Part shown: positions 23,151-32,504 of the stretch, in pieces
Layout: every line of letters begins with the position of its first letter
How positions within the stretch are numbered: the first letter of the stretch is position 1
Assembly (NCBI GenBank): GCA_934654765.1
Contig: CAKUGX010000009.1
Location: forward strand, 1-32,546
DNA length: 32,546 nucleotides
Source: an uncultured Collinsella sp.
GTDB lineage: Bacteria; Actinomycetota; Coriobacteriia; Coriobacteriales; Coriobacteriaceae
Reading direction: 5' to 3'
Position numbers and translations under genes: made by a program
Notes under the pieces: generated by a model
What the model was told of the DNA's origin: nothing
Databases searched by the model: none
What the model saw: the letters and a program-made list of their open reading frames with translations, nothing else

Positions 23151-23900
23151 ATGGCATTTGACTTCACGGGTAAAACCGCGATCGTTACCGGCGGCACTCA
23201 GGGCATTGGCCTCGAGATCGCCAAGGGCATCGTGGAGGGCGGCGGACACGTCGCGCTCATCGCAAGGAACGCCGCTAAGGGCGAGGCCGCAGTGGCCGAA
23301 CTCGGCGAGGGCAACAAGTTCTATCAGCTCGATGTCGCCGATGCACCCAAGGCGCGCGAGACTGTCGAGCAGATTTTCGCCGATCTGCCTCAGACCAACA
23401 TTCTGATCAACTGCGCCGGCGTCATCAGCACCAAGAAGTTCGACGAGATTGACGACACCGAGTGGCGCCGCACCATCGACATCAACCTCAACGGCACCTT
23501 TACCATGATGAATGCCGTGTACCCGCACTTTAAGGCGGCCCACGCCGGCACCATCGTCAACGTGAGCTCCGTGGCCGGCAAGATCGGCGGCGGCCTGCTT
23601 GGCACCGCAGCGTATGCCAGCTCCAAGGCCGGCGTCAACGGTCTGACCAAGGCGGTTGCCAAGGAGGGCGGCAAGTTCGGCATCCGCTGCAACGCTGTGT
23701 GCCCGTCGCTCACGCTTACCGACATGACCTCGATTCTTTCGGACGAAAACTCCCAGCGCATCATCAACGGTATTCCTCTAGGCCGTGCCGCCCAGGCAAG
23801 CGAGCCTGCACAGATGGTGCTGTTCTTCGCTTCCGACCTCGCCAGCTTCGTGAACGGCGAGATCGGCGACTGCGACGGCGGTATCGTCCTGGACGGGTAA
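23151..23900 (+). CDS. Short-chain dehydrogenase/reductase, possibly sugar-acid specific
   Basis: The 249-residue classical SDR has the nucleotide-binding TGGTQGIG (13-20), NCAG (87-90), an active-site set with Asn112, Ser140, Tyr155 and Lys159 (YASSK), and LDV (60-62). Length is typical. The start at 23151 is set by the match to the SDR N-terminus and by GGGGG upstream; the frame stays open to 23097. The next gene is a KdgT-type sugar-acid permease, so a KduD-like role (2-keto-3-deoxygluconate or related uronate metabolism) is plausible. FabG-like 3-oxoacyl reductase is the alternative, but no fatty-acid genes are near. Confidence 0.85.
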   Translation: MAFDFTGKTAIVTGGTQGIGLEIAKGIVEGGGHVALIARNAAKGEAAVAELGEGNKFYQLDVADAPKARETVEQIFADLPQTNILINCAGVISTKKFDEIDDTEWRRTIDINLNGTFTMMNAVYPHFKAAHAGTIVNVSSVAGKIGGGLLGTAAYASSKAGVNGLTKAVAKEGGKFGIRCNAVCPSLTLTDMTSILSDENSQRIINGIPLGRAAQASEPAQMVLFFASDLASFVNGEIGDCDGGIVLDG

Positions 23901-23919
23901 TACCCAGCGGTAATAGTTC

Positions 23920-23959
23920 GGCGGCGGCCCCTGCGACTCGAGGCCGTCGCCTTCTTTCT
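23920..23959 (+). terminator. Terminator-like hairpin between the SDR and permease genes
   Basis: GGCGGCGGCC (23920-23929) pairs with GGCCGTCGCC (23942-23951; one G-U pair), followed by TTCTTTCT. It may lower expression of the permease relative to the dehydrogenase. Confidence 0.55.
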
Positions 23960-24008
23960 GATGTAGCCGCGTGCGACAACAACCCGCACGCATCAAAAGG
24001 AGATATAT

Positions 24009-25025
24009 ATGAGTGATTCAACCGCGGTGGAGGCGCCGGCGGCAAAGGAGCCGTTCTTTAAGATGTCCTCCATCCCGGGTGCCAATATTTTGGTGCCGCT
24101 TTTGCTGGGCTGCCTGCTCAACACGCTGTTCCCCGACCTGTTCAAAACGCTCGGCAGCTTTACGCTTGGCATGACCCAGCAGGGTGCAAGCCCGCTCGTG
24201 GGTGCCTTCTTGCTCATCGTCGGCACGACGATTTCGTTTAAGAGCGCCCCTGCCGCTGCTGCCCGCGGCGCCATCATCATCGCCATTAAGCAGATCGTGG
24301 TCATCGCCGTATCTCTGCTCATTCTCTACGTGTTCAACGACAACCTGTTTGGCATCTCGGCCATGGTGATGCTGGCTGCGTGCACGGGTGCCAACAACGC
24401 CATGTACGCTGGTTTGATGGGCACCATGGGTAACGAGGCCGAGCGCGGTGCTGTTGCCATCACTACGCTGGTCGTCGGCCCTCCGGTCACGATGATCGTC
24501 CTCGGTGCTGCCGGTCAGGCTCCCATCGGCTGGTCGCTTGTGGGCGCCATCCTGCCGATCGTCGTCGGCATTATCCTGGGCAACTTGTTCCCCAGCTTTA
24601 AAAAGATGATGGCTCCGGCGCTATCCGCCATCATCGTGCTCGTCTTCTTTGCCATGGGTTCGACCATGACTTTTGGCCAGCTCATCAATGGTGGTCTCCC
24701 CGGCATCTTGCTTGGCGTGATCTGCTCGGTGGTCTTTGCCATCCCCGTTATCGCGGTCGACAAGCTTACCGGTGGCACGGGTGTCGCAGGCGCGGCAATC
24801 TCCAGCTGCGCTGGCGCCAATGTTGCCACGCCTGCTGCCATGGCAAGCGTCAACGAGGCCATGTACGGCGGCGCGGTGCTCGCGACGGCCACGGCACAGG
24901 TTGCTGCCTGCGCTATCGTGACTGCCATCCTCACCCCGCTGGTTACCAGCTGGTGCTACAAGCATTTTGAGGGTAAGCAGAGCAGCAAAAAAGCCGCGAC
25001 CGACAAGGCTGCCGCTGCCGCGTAA
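24009..25025 (+). CDS. kdgT: 2-keto-3-deoxygluconate permease family transporter
   Basis: The 338-residue protein has about ten hydrophobic segments. The pattern of the KdgT family is clear: IPGANILVPLLLGCLLNTLF (22-41), a TGANNAMYAGLMG stretch near 130, and GGTGVAGAAISSCAGANVAT near 255-275 before the final helices. Family members import 2-keto-3-deoxygluconate by proton symport. A lysine/alanine-rich cytoplasmic tail ends the protein. AAAAGGAG precedes the ATG. It follows the SDR gene by 108 bases with a hairpin between, and a 13-bp stem closes the unit. Exact substrate is unproven. Confidence 0.87.
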   Translation: MSDSTAVEAPAAKEPFFKMSSIPGANILVPLLLGCLLNTLFPDLFKTLGSFTLGMTQQGASPLVGAFLLIVGTTISFKSAPAAAARGAIIIAIKQIVVIAVSLLILYVFNDNLFGISAMVMLAACTGANNAMYAGLMGTMGNEAERGAVAITTLVVGPPVTMIVLGAAGQAPIGWSLVGAILPIVVGIILGNLFPSFKKMMAPALSAIIVLVFFAMGSTMTFGQLINGGLPGILLGVICSVVFAIPVIAVDKLTGGTGVAGAAISSCAGANVATPAAMASVNEAMYGGAVLATATAQVAACAIVTAILTPLVTSWCYKHFEGKQSSKKAATDKAAAAA

Positions 25026-25067
25026 CACCACGCGCGACAACTCAACGCTCACAACAAGCCAATACTT

Positions 25068-25106
25068 CAGGGCGGCCACGGGGGATATTCCTTCGTGGCC
25101 GCCCTG
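25068..25106 (+). terminator. Hairpin terminator of the SDR/kdgT unit
   Basis: CAGGGCGGCCACG (25068-25080) pairs perfectly with CGTGGCCGCCCTG (25094-25106). No T-run follows. Confidence 0.6.
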
Positions 25107-25242
25107 CCGTCGCCAGAGTCTCTGAGTCACTTTACCCTGCTAAAGCTGGCATAACAGCTAGAGCGACAGGCGTATAAAGGCAAGGGGAAATATCAGACAA
25201 TTCGGTGAACGGTATCTGCCCGCGCTCGCATTTCCTGCGGAT

Positions 25243-25269
25243 TTGTCAAAAACGCTCTTATGCTATAAA
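25243..25269 (+). promoter_or_regulatory. Probable promoter of the PFL operon
   Basis: TTGTCA (25243-25248) and an extended -10 element TGCTATAAA (25261-25269) are 15 bp apart. The leader to the start codon at 25499 is about 220 bases and has no supported gene; GTAAC (25476-25480) and GTTAC (25491-25495) can pair so that the AGGAG ribosome-binding site lies in the loop. Confidence 0.5.
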
Positions 25270-25498
25270 AAAAGAAACATATAACAGCCCAGATGGAGAG
25301 GGTGGCTATGTTATCCTTCTCAGACGGGTGAAATCTTGGGTTTTGGGTTGCAGCGCCAAGGTGGACAAACGTTTTTCCCGCACTAACGTGTGGTGAAGAA
25401 CGGAAGAAGCCGGTCGTGCAAGCCGAACATTCAAGAATTCAATAAGCAGCGGTGTGAGAGAGCGCCGCATTACACGTAACTAGGAGCGTGGTTACACA

Positions 25499-27550
<2,052 letters not shown>

Positions 27551-27551
27551 C

Positions 27552-27576
27552 TATTGTTAGTGCTATACTAACAATA
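27552..27576 (+). promoter_or_regulatory. Perfect 10-bp hairpin between the two PFL genes
   Basis: TATTGTTAGT (27552-27561) pairs with ACTAACAATA (27567-27576) around GCTAT, starting one base after the core stop codon. It is AT-rich with no following T-run, so it is more likely an mRNA processing or stability element, an operator, or (through the TATACT inside it) a -10 element of an internal promoter. Confidence 0.55.
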
Positions 27577-27635
27577 ACGATTACTGATTAGCGCGCTGGT
27601 TTCGGCCGGCGCCTATCAATCGAAGGAGACACATT

Positions 27636-27887
27636 ATGAAGGTTTCTGAAGTTTCCGAGACTCAGGCCGATAACCTGGTCCACATGCTCGACGCTTACGC
27701 CGAGAAGGGTGGCCACCACCTGAACATCAACGTCTTCAACCGTGAGACGCTGCTCGACGCTCAGGCTCACCCCGAGAAGTACCCGCAGCTGACCATCCGC
27801 GTTTCCGGCTATGCCGTGAACTTCCACACGCTCACCAAGGAGCAGCAGGACGAGGTCATTTCGCGTACCTTCCACGACAAGTTCTAA
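27636..27887 (+). CDS. grcA: Separate glycyl-radical subunit of pyruvate formate-lyase
   Basis: The 83-residue protein equals the C-terminal domain of Pfl[21 protein letters not shown] (27-46), then [20 protein letters not shown] (49-68), with radical-bearing Gly58 in RVSGYAV. AAGGAG stands 7 bases before its ATG, so this is a true gene and not the product of a frameshift. It resembles E. coli GrcA/YfiD, a spare part that rescues oxygen-damaged PFL. Here the neighbouring core has no radical domain of its own, so this protein should be an obligatory subunit activated by PflA (29354). The first 20 residues form a short unique N-terminus. Confidence 0.92.
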   Translation: MKVSEVSETQADNLVHMLDAYAEKGGHHLNINVFNRETLLDAQAHPEKYPQLTIRVSGYAVNFHTLTKEQQDEVISRTFHDKF

Positions 27888-27900
27888 AGGGGTTTAACTC

Positions 27901-28029
27901 CCGCAGGATCGCTGGGGCTGTTTGGGCTACCTCCCAAAACGTCCTCGGACATGCAAGAAGCCCTCGCTGCGCACTTCGTGCGGCGAGGGCTTCTTGCGTC
28001 CTGCGGAATGTTTTGGAAAGTAACCCAAA
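27901..28029. other. Structured region with interleaved pairings after the PFL genes
   Basis: A 15-bp perfect stem GCAAGAAGCCCTCGC (27953-27967)/GCGAGGGCTTCTTGC (27983-27997) is extended by CGCAC/GTGCG around TTC. Outside it, CCGCAGGA (27901-27908) pairs with TCCTGCGG (27999-28006), and 27921-27944 pairs imperfectly with 28005-28029 (CCCAAAACGTCC with GGAATGTTTTGG). These two outer pairings interleave. The central stem probably terminates the PFL transcript. Confidence 0.55.
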
Positions 28030-28106
28030 GCGGCCCGGCGGGGTCCTGTGTAGTCACCCTTTGGGCGGAACTCTCCTAATGGGTTGAGCGTTCTGGATAC
28101 TTGCTT

Positions 28107-28136
28107 GCTACCGTTTATCGCGTATAGCTACCGTTT
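28107..28136 (+). promoter_or_regulatory. Direct repeat before the DegV gene
   Basis: GCTACCGTTT occurs at 28107-28116 and 28127-28136, 20 bp apart, in the 437-bp non-coding interval between the radical subunit and degV. A possible -10 (TAAAAT) lies downstream near 28168. The interval otherwise holds only the structured region before it. Confidence 0.35.
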
Positions 28137-28324
28137 GCGGAATAAGTAACACTCCTTAATAAACCGTGTAAAATCTCAGATAAGCACGGAGTTTTCCAGG
28201 GAGACGCTGTCCTTTGTTGTGTGCAAGGGGCGGCGTCTCTTTGGCGCTTGGACGCCGTTGTGCAACGGTGCGGCGGCGCGTGCCATGTATTGAAAAGCCA
28301 ATGTCGAGATGGGTCGTGATGATA

Positions 28325-29179
28325 ATGGGCAAGTACGTAATCGTGGTTGAGTCTGGTTCGGATGTGACGCCGGAGCTCTGCGAACGCTACGGCATCGTGC
28401 GCGTGCCTATGCATGTCACGATTGGTGACGAGACCGTCGAGGACGGCTCGATCGATCCGCTCGAGATTTATTCGCGCTGCAACGAGTTTGGTGTGATGCC
28501 CAAGACCAGCGGTTGCTCGCCGGCGGATTTTGCGCATGTGTACGACCGCATCCACGCCGAGCGGCCCGATGCGACCATTTTGCATCTTGCGTATTCCGAG
28601 GTTACGACCTGCTCGCATCAATCGTCGAAGATTGCGGCAAAGGGCCGCGATTACGTCTTCTCCATGGATACGCGCTTTGTGTCGGTGGGCCAGTCGCTTG
28701 TCGCCGTTGAGACCGCCAAGTATATCGAAGCCCATCCGGATGCCACCGTCGACGAGATTTTCGCCTTTACCAATTCCGTTATGGACCGCGTGCTGTTGGG
28801 CTTTGTCCCCACCGATCTCGCCTTCCTTAAGGCAGGCGGTCGTTTGTCCAACGTGGCATTCCTCGGTGCCCATCTGCTCAAGATTAAGCCCTGCATTGAG
28901 GTGACGGGTGGTAAGTTCGTGGCGACTAAGAAGTTTCGCGGCTCTATGCTCAAGTGCGCCCGCGCTTTTATTGACCACATGGTTGCGAAGGGCGATATTG
29001 ATTACTCGCACATTGGTTTGGCGTATTCAGTGGGCCTTTCCGAGGAGCTGCGCGACGATATGGAAGTCTATGCGCACGACCTGGGCTTTAAGGACGTTAC
29101 CTGGACTCAGGTCGGCGGCGTCATCTCGAGCCACTGCGGCCCGACCGCCTTTGGCGCGGTGCTTACGCTTAAGGCGTAA
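28325..29179 (+). CDS. DegV-family fatty-acid-binding protein
   Basis: The 284-residue protein has the DegV pattern: an N-terminal VIVVESGSDVTPEL where the family usually has a DSTSDL-like motif, KTSGCSPADF near 60, LAYSEVTTCSHQSS near 85-100, and LKAGGRLSNVAFLGAHLLKI, then KPCIEVTGGK, near 165-195. DegV proteins bind fatty acids, and some (FakB) present them to a fatty-acid kinase; no kinase gene is in the window. Start is uncertain: ATG codons at 28301, 28319 and 28325 all lack a good ribosome-binding site; 28325 gives the best family fit. It sits between the PFL genes and pflA without an obvious functional link. Confidence 0.85.
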   Translation: MGKYVIVVESGSDVTPELCERYGIVRVPMHVTIGDETVEDGSIDPLEIYSRCNEFGVMPKTSGCSPADFAHVYDRIHAERPDATILHLAYSEVTTCSHQSSKIAAKGRDYVFSMDTRFVSVGQSLVAVETAKYIEAHPDATVDEIFAFTNSVMDRVLLGFVPTDLAFLKAGGRLSNVAFLGAHLLKIKPCIEVTGGKFVATKKFRGSMLKCARAFIDHMVAKGDIDYSHIGLAYSVGLSEELRDDMEVYAHDLGFKDVTWTQVGGVISSHCGPTAFGAVLTLKA

Positions 29180-29221
29180 AGGCCGCAGGCGAGCGTTCTC
29201 CAGCCTGACATCTCGACGTAG

Positions 29222-29243
29222 CCCCCAGCCATGGTGATGGGGG
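29222..29243 (+). terminator. Small hairpin after degV
   Basis: CCCCCA (29222-29227) pairs with TGGGGG (29238-29243). It may end the degV transcript; no T-run. Confidence 0.35.
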
Positions 29244-29247
29244 ATAG

Positions 29248-29320
29248 ATTAAAACGTGCCATTCTGGCCCGAGACGTTTAAACGCAAACGTATGGGCTAG
29301 AATGGCTCTGGCATTTTAAT
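29248..29320. repeat. 73-bp nested palindrome before pflA
   Basis: ATTAAAA (29248-29254) pairs with TTTTAAT (29314-29320), GCCATTCTGGCCC (29258-29270) with GGGCTAGAATGGC (29294-29306, one G-U-compatible difference), and ACGTTT (29274-29279) with AAACGT (29286-29291). Three nested stems end 33 bases before the pflA start. Confidence 0.6.
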
Positions 29321-29353
29321 TGACAAAAACCAAAGAGAGGCAAGGTTGCGGGA

Positions 29354-30172
29354 ATGGCTGAGATGACGCTTGAGGGTGTGGATGCTCATCCCGAGGACTC
29401 TGCGTATGCCCTGGGTCGCGTGCATTCGATCGAGACGATGGGAACGGTCGACGGACCCGGCATCCGCTTTGTGGTGTTTGTTCAGGGCTGTCCCATGCGC
29501 TGCGCGTATTGCCACAATCCCGATACCTGGTCTGTTAACGGCGGCACGATGGTGACCGTCGAGCATCTCATGGACGAGTTCCAGAGCAACCATGAGTTCT
29601 ACCGTAGCGGCGGCATTACCGTTTCGGGTGGCGAACCGCTCCTGCAGCCCGAGTTTTTGGCCGACCTGTTCCGCGTGATGCACAACAACCCCGATGGCCG
29701 CGTACACACCTGCCTAGACAGCTGTGGCTATGCATTTGATCCCAAGCATCCGGAGAAGTTCGATGCTGTTCTCAACGAGACCGATATGGTGCTGCTCGAC
29801 ATCAAGCATGCCGATCCGGTTGAGCATAAAAAGCTGACCGGTTGCGATCCTGCGCGCATCCTGGCGTTTGGCGATGAGCTTGCCCGTCGCAAGATTAAGG
29901 TTGTTATTCGCCACGTGGTGGTGCCGGGTATCACCGATACGGCGGAGGAATGCGAGAAGCTCGGTCGCCTGATCGCTCCATGGCACAACGTGGTGGGCCT
30001 GGAGATGCTGCCGTATCACACGATGGGTGTCGTCAAGTACGAGCAACTGGGTATTCCCTATAAGCTCGAGGGCGTGCCCCAGATGGATACCGCGCGCATG
30101 CCCGAGCTGCGCAACGCCGTCATGGCCGGCATGAAAAAGCGCCGTGCGGAGCTCAGGTCGGCCATCGGCTAA
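29354..30172 (+). CDS. pflA: Pyruvate formate-lyase activating enzyme (radical SAM)
   Basis: PflA is a cytoplasmic iron-sulfur enzyme that uses S-adenosylmethionine to abstract a hydrogen from the PFL glycine, giving 5'-deoxyadenosine and methionine. The 272-residue protein has the radical-SAM cluster motif CPMRCAYC with Cys46, Cys50 and Cys53, the GPGIRFVVFVQGC lead-in, the SAM-binding VSGGEPLLQ near 95-103, and DIKHADPVEHKKLTG near 150-165. Length is slightly above the usual 246-265 owing to a 20-residue N-terminal extension. Here its target glycine lies on the separate 83-residue subunit. It is separated from the PFL genes by degV, so it is probably transcribed on its own. AAGG precedes the ATG. 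Confidence 0.95.
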   Translation: MAEMTLEGVDAHPEDSAYALGRVHSIETMGTVDGPGIRFVVFVQGCPMRCAYCHNPDTWSVNGGTMVTVEHLMDEFQSNHEFYRSGGITVSGGEPLLQPEFLADLFRVMHNNPDGRVHTCLDSCGYAFDPKHPEKFDAVLNETDMVLLDIKHADPVEHKKLTGCDPARILAFGDELARRKIKVVIRHVVVPGITDTAEECEKLGRLIAPWHNVVGLEMLPYHTMGVVKYEQLGIPYKLEGVPQMDTARMPELRNAVMAGMKKRRAELRSAIG

Positions 30173-30203
30173 TAAGCCCGTCCCAAATTGACTACCTTTT
30201 AAG

Positions 30204-30392
30204 ATGTGCAACAAGGTGGGTTGGATCAGCGAGGACGGTTGCTATTCGACATGCGATGCCGGACTGATCGAAGTCGACGGCCATAGCTATGTCATGAGCG
30301 CCATGACATCGATGCCGTGGAGCGACCGCTCGAGCGAGGTTACGGCCGCGATTGCAAAGGCTCTGTTTGATACGCGAGCTGCACTGGCTTAG
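30204..30392 (+). pseudogene. Remnant of a serine hydrolase/beta-lactamase-like protein
   Basis: A 62-codon frame reads NKVGWISEDGCYSTCDAGLI near its start and SYVMSAMTSMPW in the middle. This resembles the C-terminal end of class A beta-lactamase-like serine hydrolases (KVGW, DAGI, then Y-x-M-x-x-MTS). The catalytic N-terminal part is missing and no ribosome-binding site precedes the ATG at 30204. It is most likely a decayed gene end, although a short expressed protein cannot be excluded. Confidence 0.5.
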
Positions 30393-30470
30393 CGTGTTCG
30401 TTTGGCGAGGTCAAACAAAATGCTGGTACCATACCGTGGTTGAGAATTTCGTATAGGTTTGGGGAATGGT

Positions 30471-31211
30471 ATGGCTACCATCGCGATTATCGGTGCGCTC
30501 GAAAAAGAGATCATGCAGATTAAGGAAGAGCTGAGCGACGTTTGCGAGGCGCGGGAGGCAGGCTTGACCGTTGTGAGCGGTGAGCTCGACGGTCTGACAG
30601 TTGTCGCCACAACGGCGGGCATGGGCACGGTGAACGCCGCCGCTGCAACACAGCACCTCATTAGCAAGTATGCTCCGCAGGCTGTTGTGTTTTCGGGCAT
30701 TGCGGGCGGTTTGAACCCCAAGCTCCATATCGACGACGTGGTCATTGGCAAACGCCTACGCTATCTGGATACCGATACCGCGCTTATCGCCGAGTCCGCA
30801 CCGGGGCTCGAGGAGTTTGGCTCGACACCCGCGCTGGTCGATATTGCCGTCGACGTGCTTGCTGAGCGTGGGTTTGTTGACGCTTCAACAAATGCAGTCG
30901 CTTCGAACGAGGGCACCAAACAGTTCCTGGTCGGCACGATTGCCACGGGTAACCGCTTTGTGACGGGCGCCGCCATGCGCAACGACGCTATCGAGGCGAC
31001 GCATGCCGATTGTGTCGGCATGGAGGGCGCGGCAATTGCCCATGTCGCAACCAAAAATGGTGTCGATTGCCTGGTGTTGCGTGCTATCAGCGATAATTGT
31101 GACGAGGCGTACGATGCAATTTGCGATCGAGAGTTCGATCTGTTCGAGTATGCGCGTGTCGCAAGTGATATCACGCTCGATATCGTCCGCCGCATTGCCG
31201 CCGCGCAATAG
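30471..31211 (+). CDS. mtnN: 5'-methylthioadenosine/S-adenosylhomocysteine nucleosidase
   Basis: This enzyme cleaves the glycosidic bond of methylthioadenosine, S-adenosylhomocysteine and 5'-deoxyadenosine. The 246-residue protein has the phosphorylase-superfamily motifs IIGALEKEI (6-14, with the catalytic Glu13), VVFSGIAGGLNPKLHIDDVV near 72-91, CVGMEGAAIAHVA near 180-192 and LRAISDN near 203-209 with the catalytic Asp. The ATG at 30471 follows GGGG; a TTG four codons earlier is possible. It lies after pflA, whose reaction releases 5'-deoxyadenosine, so recycling that inhibitory product is a sensible local role besides sulfur salvage. Confidence 0.92.
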   Translation: MATIAIIGALEKEIMQIKEELSDVCEAREAGLTVVSGELDGLTVVATTAGMGTVNAAAATQHLISKYAPQAVVFSGIAGGLNPKLHIDDVVIGKRLRYLDTDTALIAESAPGLEEFGSTPALVDIAVDVLAERGFVDASTNAVASNEGTKQFLVGTIATGNRFVTGAAMRNDAIEATHADCVGMEGAAIAHVATKNGVDCLVLRAISDNCDEAYDAICDREFDLFEYARVASDITLDIVRRIAAAQ

Positions 31212-31249
31212 CGCGCTCTTTTGTAAGAACCTACGACCAAGGAGTGTCC

Positions 31250-31840
31250 ATGGCCGATTCCATTAACTACCAGCTTGCCAAGTTCGTCGCCAGCTACGGC
31301 AAGGTTTCGCAGATTCCCGAGTCCACCTGCCCCGAGGTGAGCTTTGTCGGCCGCTCCAACGTGGGCAAGTCGTCGATTATGAACAAGCTCTTTGGTCGCA
31401 AGAACCTGGTCAAGGTTTCCAGTACGCCGGGCAAGACGAGCAACATCAACTTCTTTGAGGCCGACGACGTGCATTTCGTGGACCTGCCGGGTTACGGTTT
31501 CGCCCGTCGCTCCAAGGCCGAGCGCGACCGTTGGGCCGAGCTTATTGGCGACTTCTTCGATTCCGAGCGCAGCTTTAACCTGGTCGTGTCGCTCGTGGAT
31601 ATTCGCCACGATCCCAGCAAGCTCGACCACGACATGATTGACTACCTGCAGGGCAACGAGTTCAACTTTATCGTCTGCCTTACCAAGGCCGACAAGCTCA
31701 GCCGCACCCAGCAGGCCCGCCAGGCAGCAGCCATCAAAAAGCAGCTCAACGTCCCGGCTGAAAACGTGATCATCACGAGTTCGCAGACGGGCGTGGGTAT
31801 CGACGAGTTGAAGAAGCGCATCGCTGAGGCTTGCCTCTAG
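31250..31840 (+). CDS. engB: Ribosome biogenesis GTP-binding protein EngB (YihA/YsxC)
   Basis: EngB is an essential TRAFAC GTPase needed for assembly of the large ribosomal subunit. The 196-residue protein has G1 GRSNVGKS (34-41), the G2 threonine in SSTPGKTS, G3 DLPGYGFA (78-85) and G4 TKAD, all intact, with the usual family length. The ATG at 31250 follows AAGGAG six bases away and is preferred to GTG at 31244. It follows mtnN by 38 bases and may be co-transcribed with it; no function links the two. A long palindrome after the gene probably ends transcription. Confidence 0.95.
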   Translation: MADSINYQLAKFVASYGKVSQIPESTCPEVSFVGRSNVGKSSIMNKLFGRKNLVKVSSTPGKTSNINFFEADDVHFVDLPGYGFARRSKAERDRWAELIGDFFDSERSFNLVVSLVDIRHDPSKLDHDMIDYLQGNEFNFIVCLTKADKLSRTQQARQAAAIKKQLNVPAENVIITSSQTGVGIDELKKRIAEACL

Positions 31841-31865
31841 TAAAAACGCTCTATCACGCACGAGA

Positions 31866-31956
31866 GCCCAGATCAAATTTAAGCATTTTGAATACGGCGC
31901 CATGCGATGGCAAAACGCCACGTGGCGGCGCCGGTTTTACTCTCAAAAATCTGGGC
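31866..31956. repeat. 91-bp nested palindrome after engB
   Basis: GCCCAGAT (31866-31873) pairs with ATCTGGGC (31949-31956) and GGCGCC (31896-31901) with GGCGCC (31927-31932). The inner part can instead form two small hairpins, GCCAT-GCG-ATGGC and GCCACGTGGC. It lies between convergent engB and the HxlR gene and may terminate both. Confidence 0.55.
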
Positions 31957-31986
31957 AAACCTGATGAAAAGATAATAGGGGAGGCA

Positions 31987-32361
31987 TTACTTCGTCAATG
32001 CTTGGTACGACTCTCCCCAAGCCCACATTGAATCTAAGATGGGCCTTAGACTTTGGCCCACCTCCGTGAGGGAATACTCGACGCGGGGCGGAACCTCTGC
32101 GTAGACCCTCCTGACGATAAGCCCCGTGTCCTCCATGCTGCGCAGGTTCGTAGTGAGAACCTTCTGGGAGACGCCACCGACGCTGCGCTGGAGGGCCTTG
32201 AACCTCATCGAGCCGTTCAGGAGCAGATCTCGCATGATGAGCAGCTTCCACTTGCTGCCGATCAGGGACACGCAGGTCTCCACCGGACAGGCGGGGAGGC
32301 TGCTTCTCTCGGGAAGCTCGTCATTGCGGTATTCAGTGTAGCCGATTTCATCGTCGCTCAT
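31987..32361 (-). CDS. HxlR-family transcriptional regulator
   Basis: The 124-residue protein has the HxlR winged helix: CPVETCVSLIGSKWKLLIMR (about 25-44), a recognition region RFKALQRSVGGVSQKVLTTN and wing residues VPPRVEYSLTEVGQSL. The conserved cysteine at the domain start (ACPVETC) is the redox or electrophile sensor in several characterised members. The ATG at 32361 follows AGGTGG; the longer frame from 32379 has its ATG directly against AAGG and is less likely. It is divergent from a gene beginning at 32505, which it presumably controls, often an oxidoreductase in this family. That target is cut by the window end. Confidence 0.9.
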   Translation of the reverse strand: MSDDEIGYTEYRNDELPERSSLPACPVETCVSLIGSKWKLLIMRDLLLNGSMRFKALQRSVGGVSQKVLTTNLRSMEDTGLIVRRVYAEVPPRVEYSLTEVGQSLRPILDSMWAWGESYQALTK

Positions 32362-32504
32362 TGCGAACCACCTGTTCATCCTTGGTTACCTAGAGGTACC
32401 TACAGCACTTAATTGTGCCTACTTTTCGATTTGCACCACAGATTTTACCATGAAGCCAAGCAAACGGCGAGAAGGGCCGCAGACCCTCAGGGAAAGGAAC
32501 GGAC
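32362..32504. promoter_or_regulatory. Divergent promoter region of the HxlR gene
   Basis: TACCT-AGA-GGTA (32387-32398) is an inverted repeat, and the related GTACCTAC and GTGCCTAC occur about 19 bp apart just beyond it, suitable for a dimeric HxlR regulator. GGAAAGGA precedes the ATG at 32505. Confidence 0.4.

Noticed and set aside
25205..25396. 63-codon frame in the PFL leader
   Set aside because: It overlaps the probable promoter, lacks a ribosome-binding site, and its product has no recognisable pattern.
27552..27576. Rex (NADH-sensing) operator in the hairpin between the PFL genes
   Set aside because: The half-sites resemble TTGTTA/TAACAA but the spacing is longer than the Rex consensus (7 rather than 4 central bases), and it lies within the operon.
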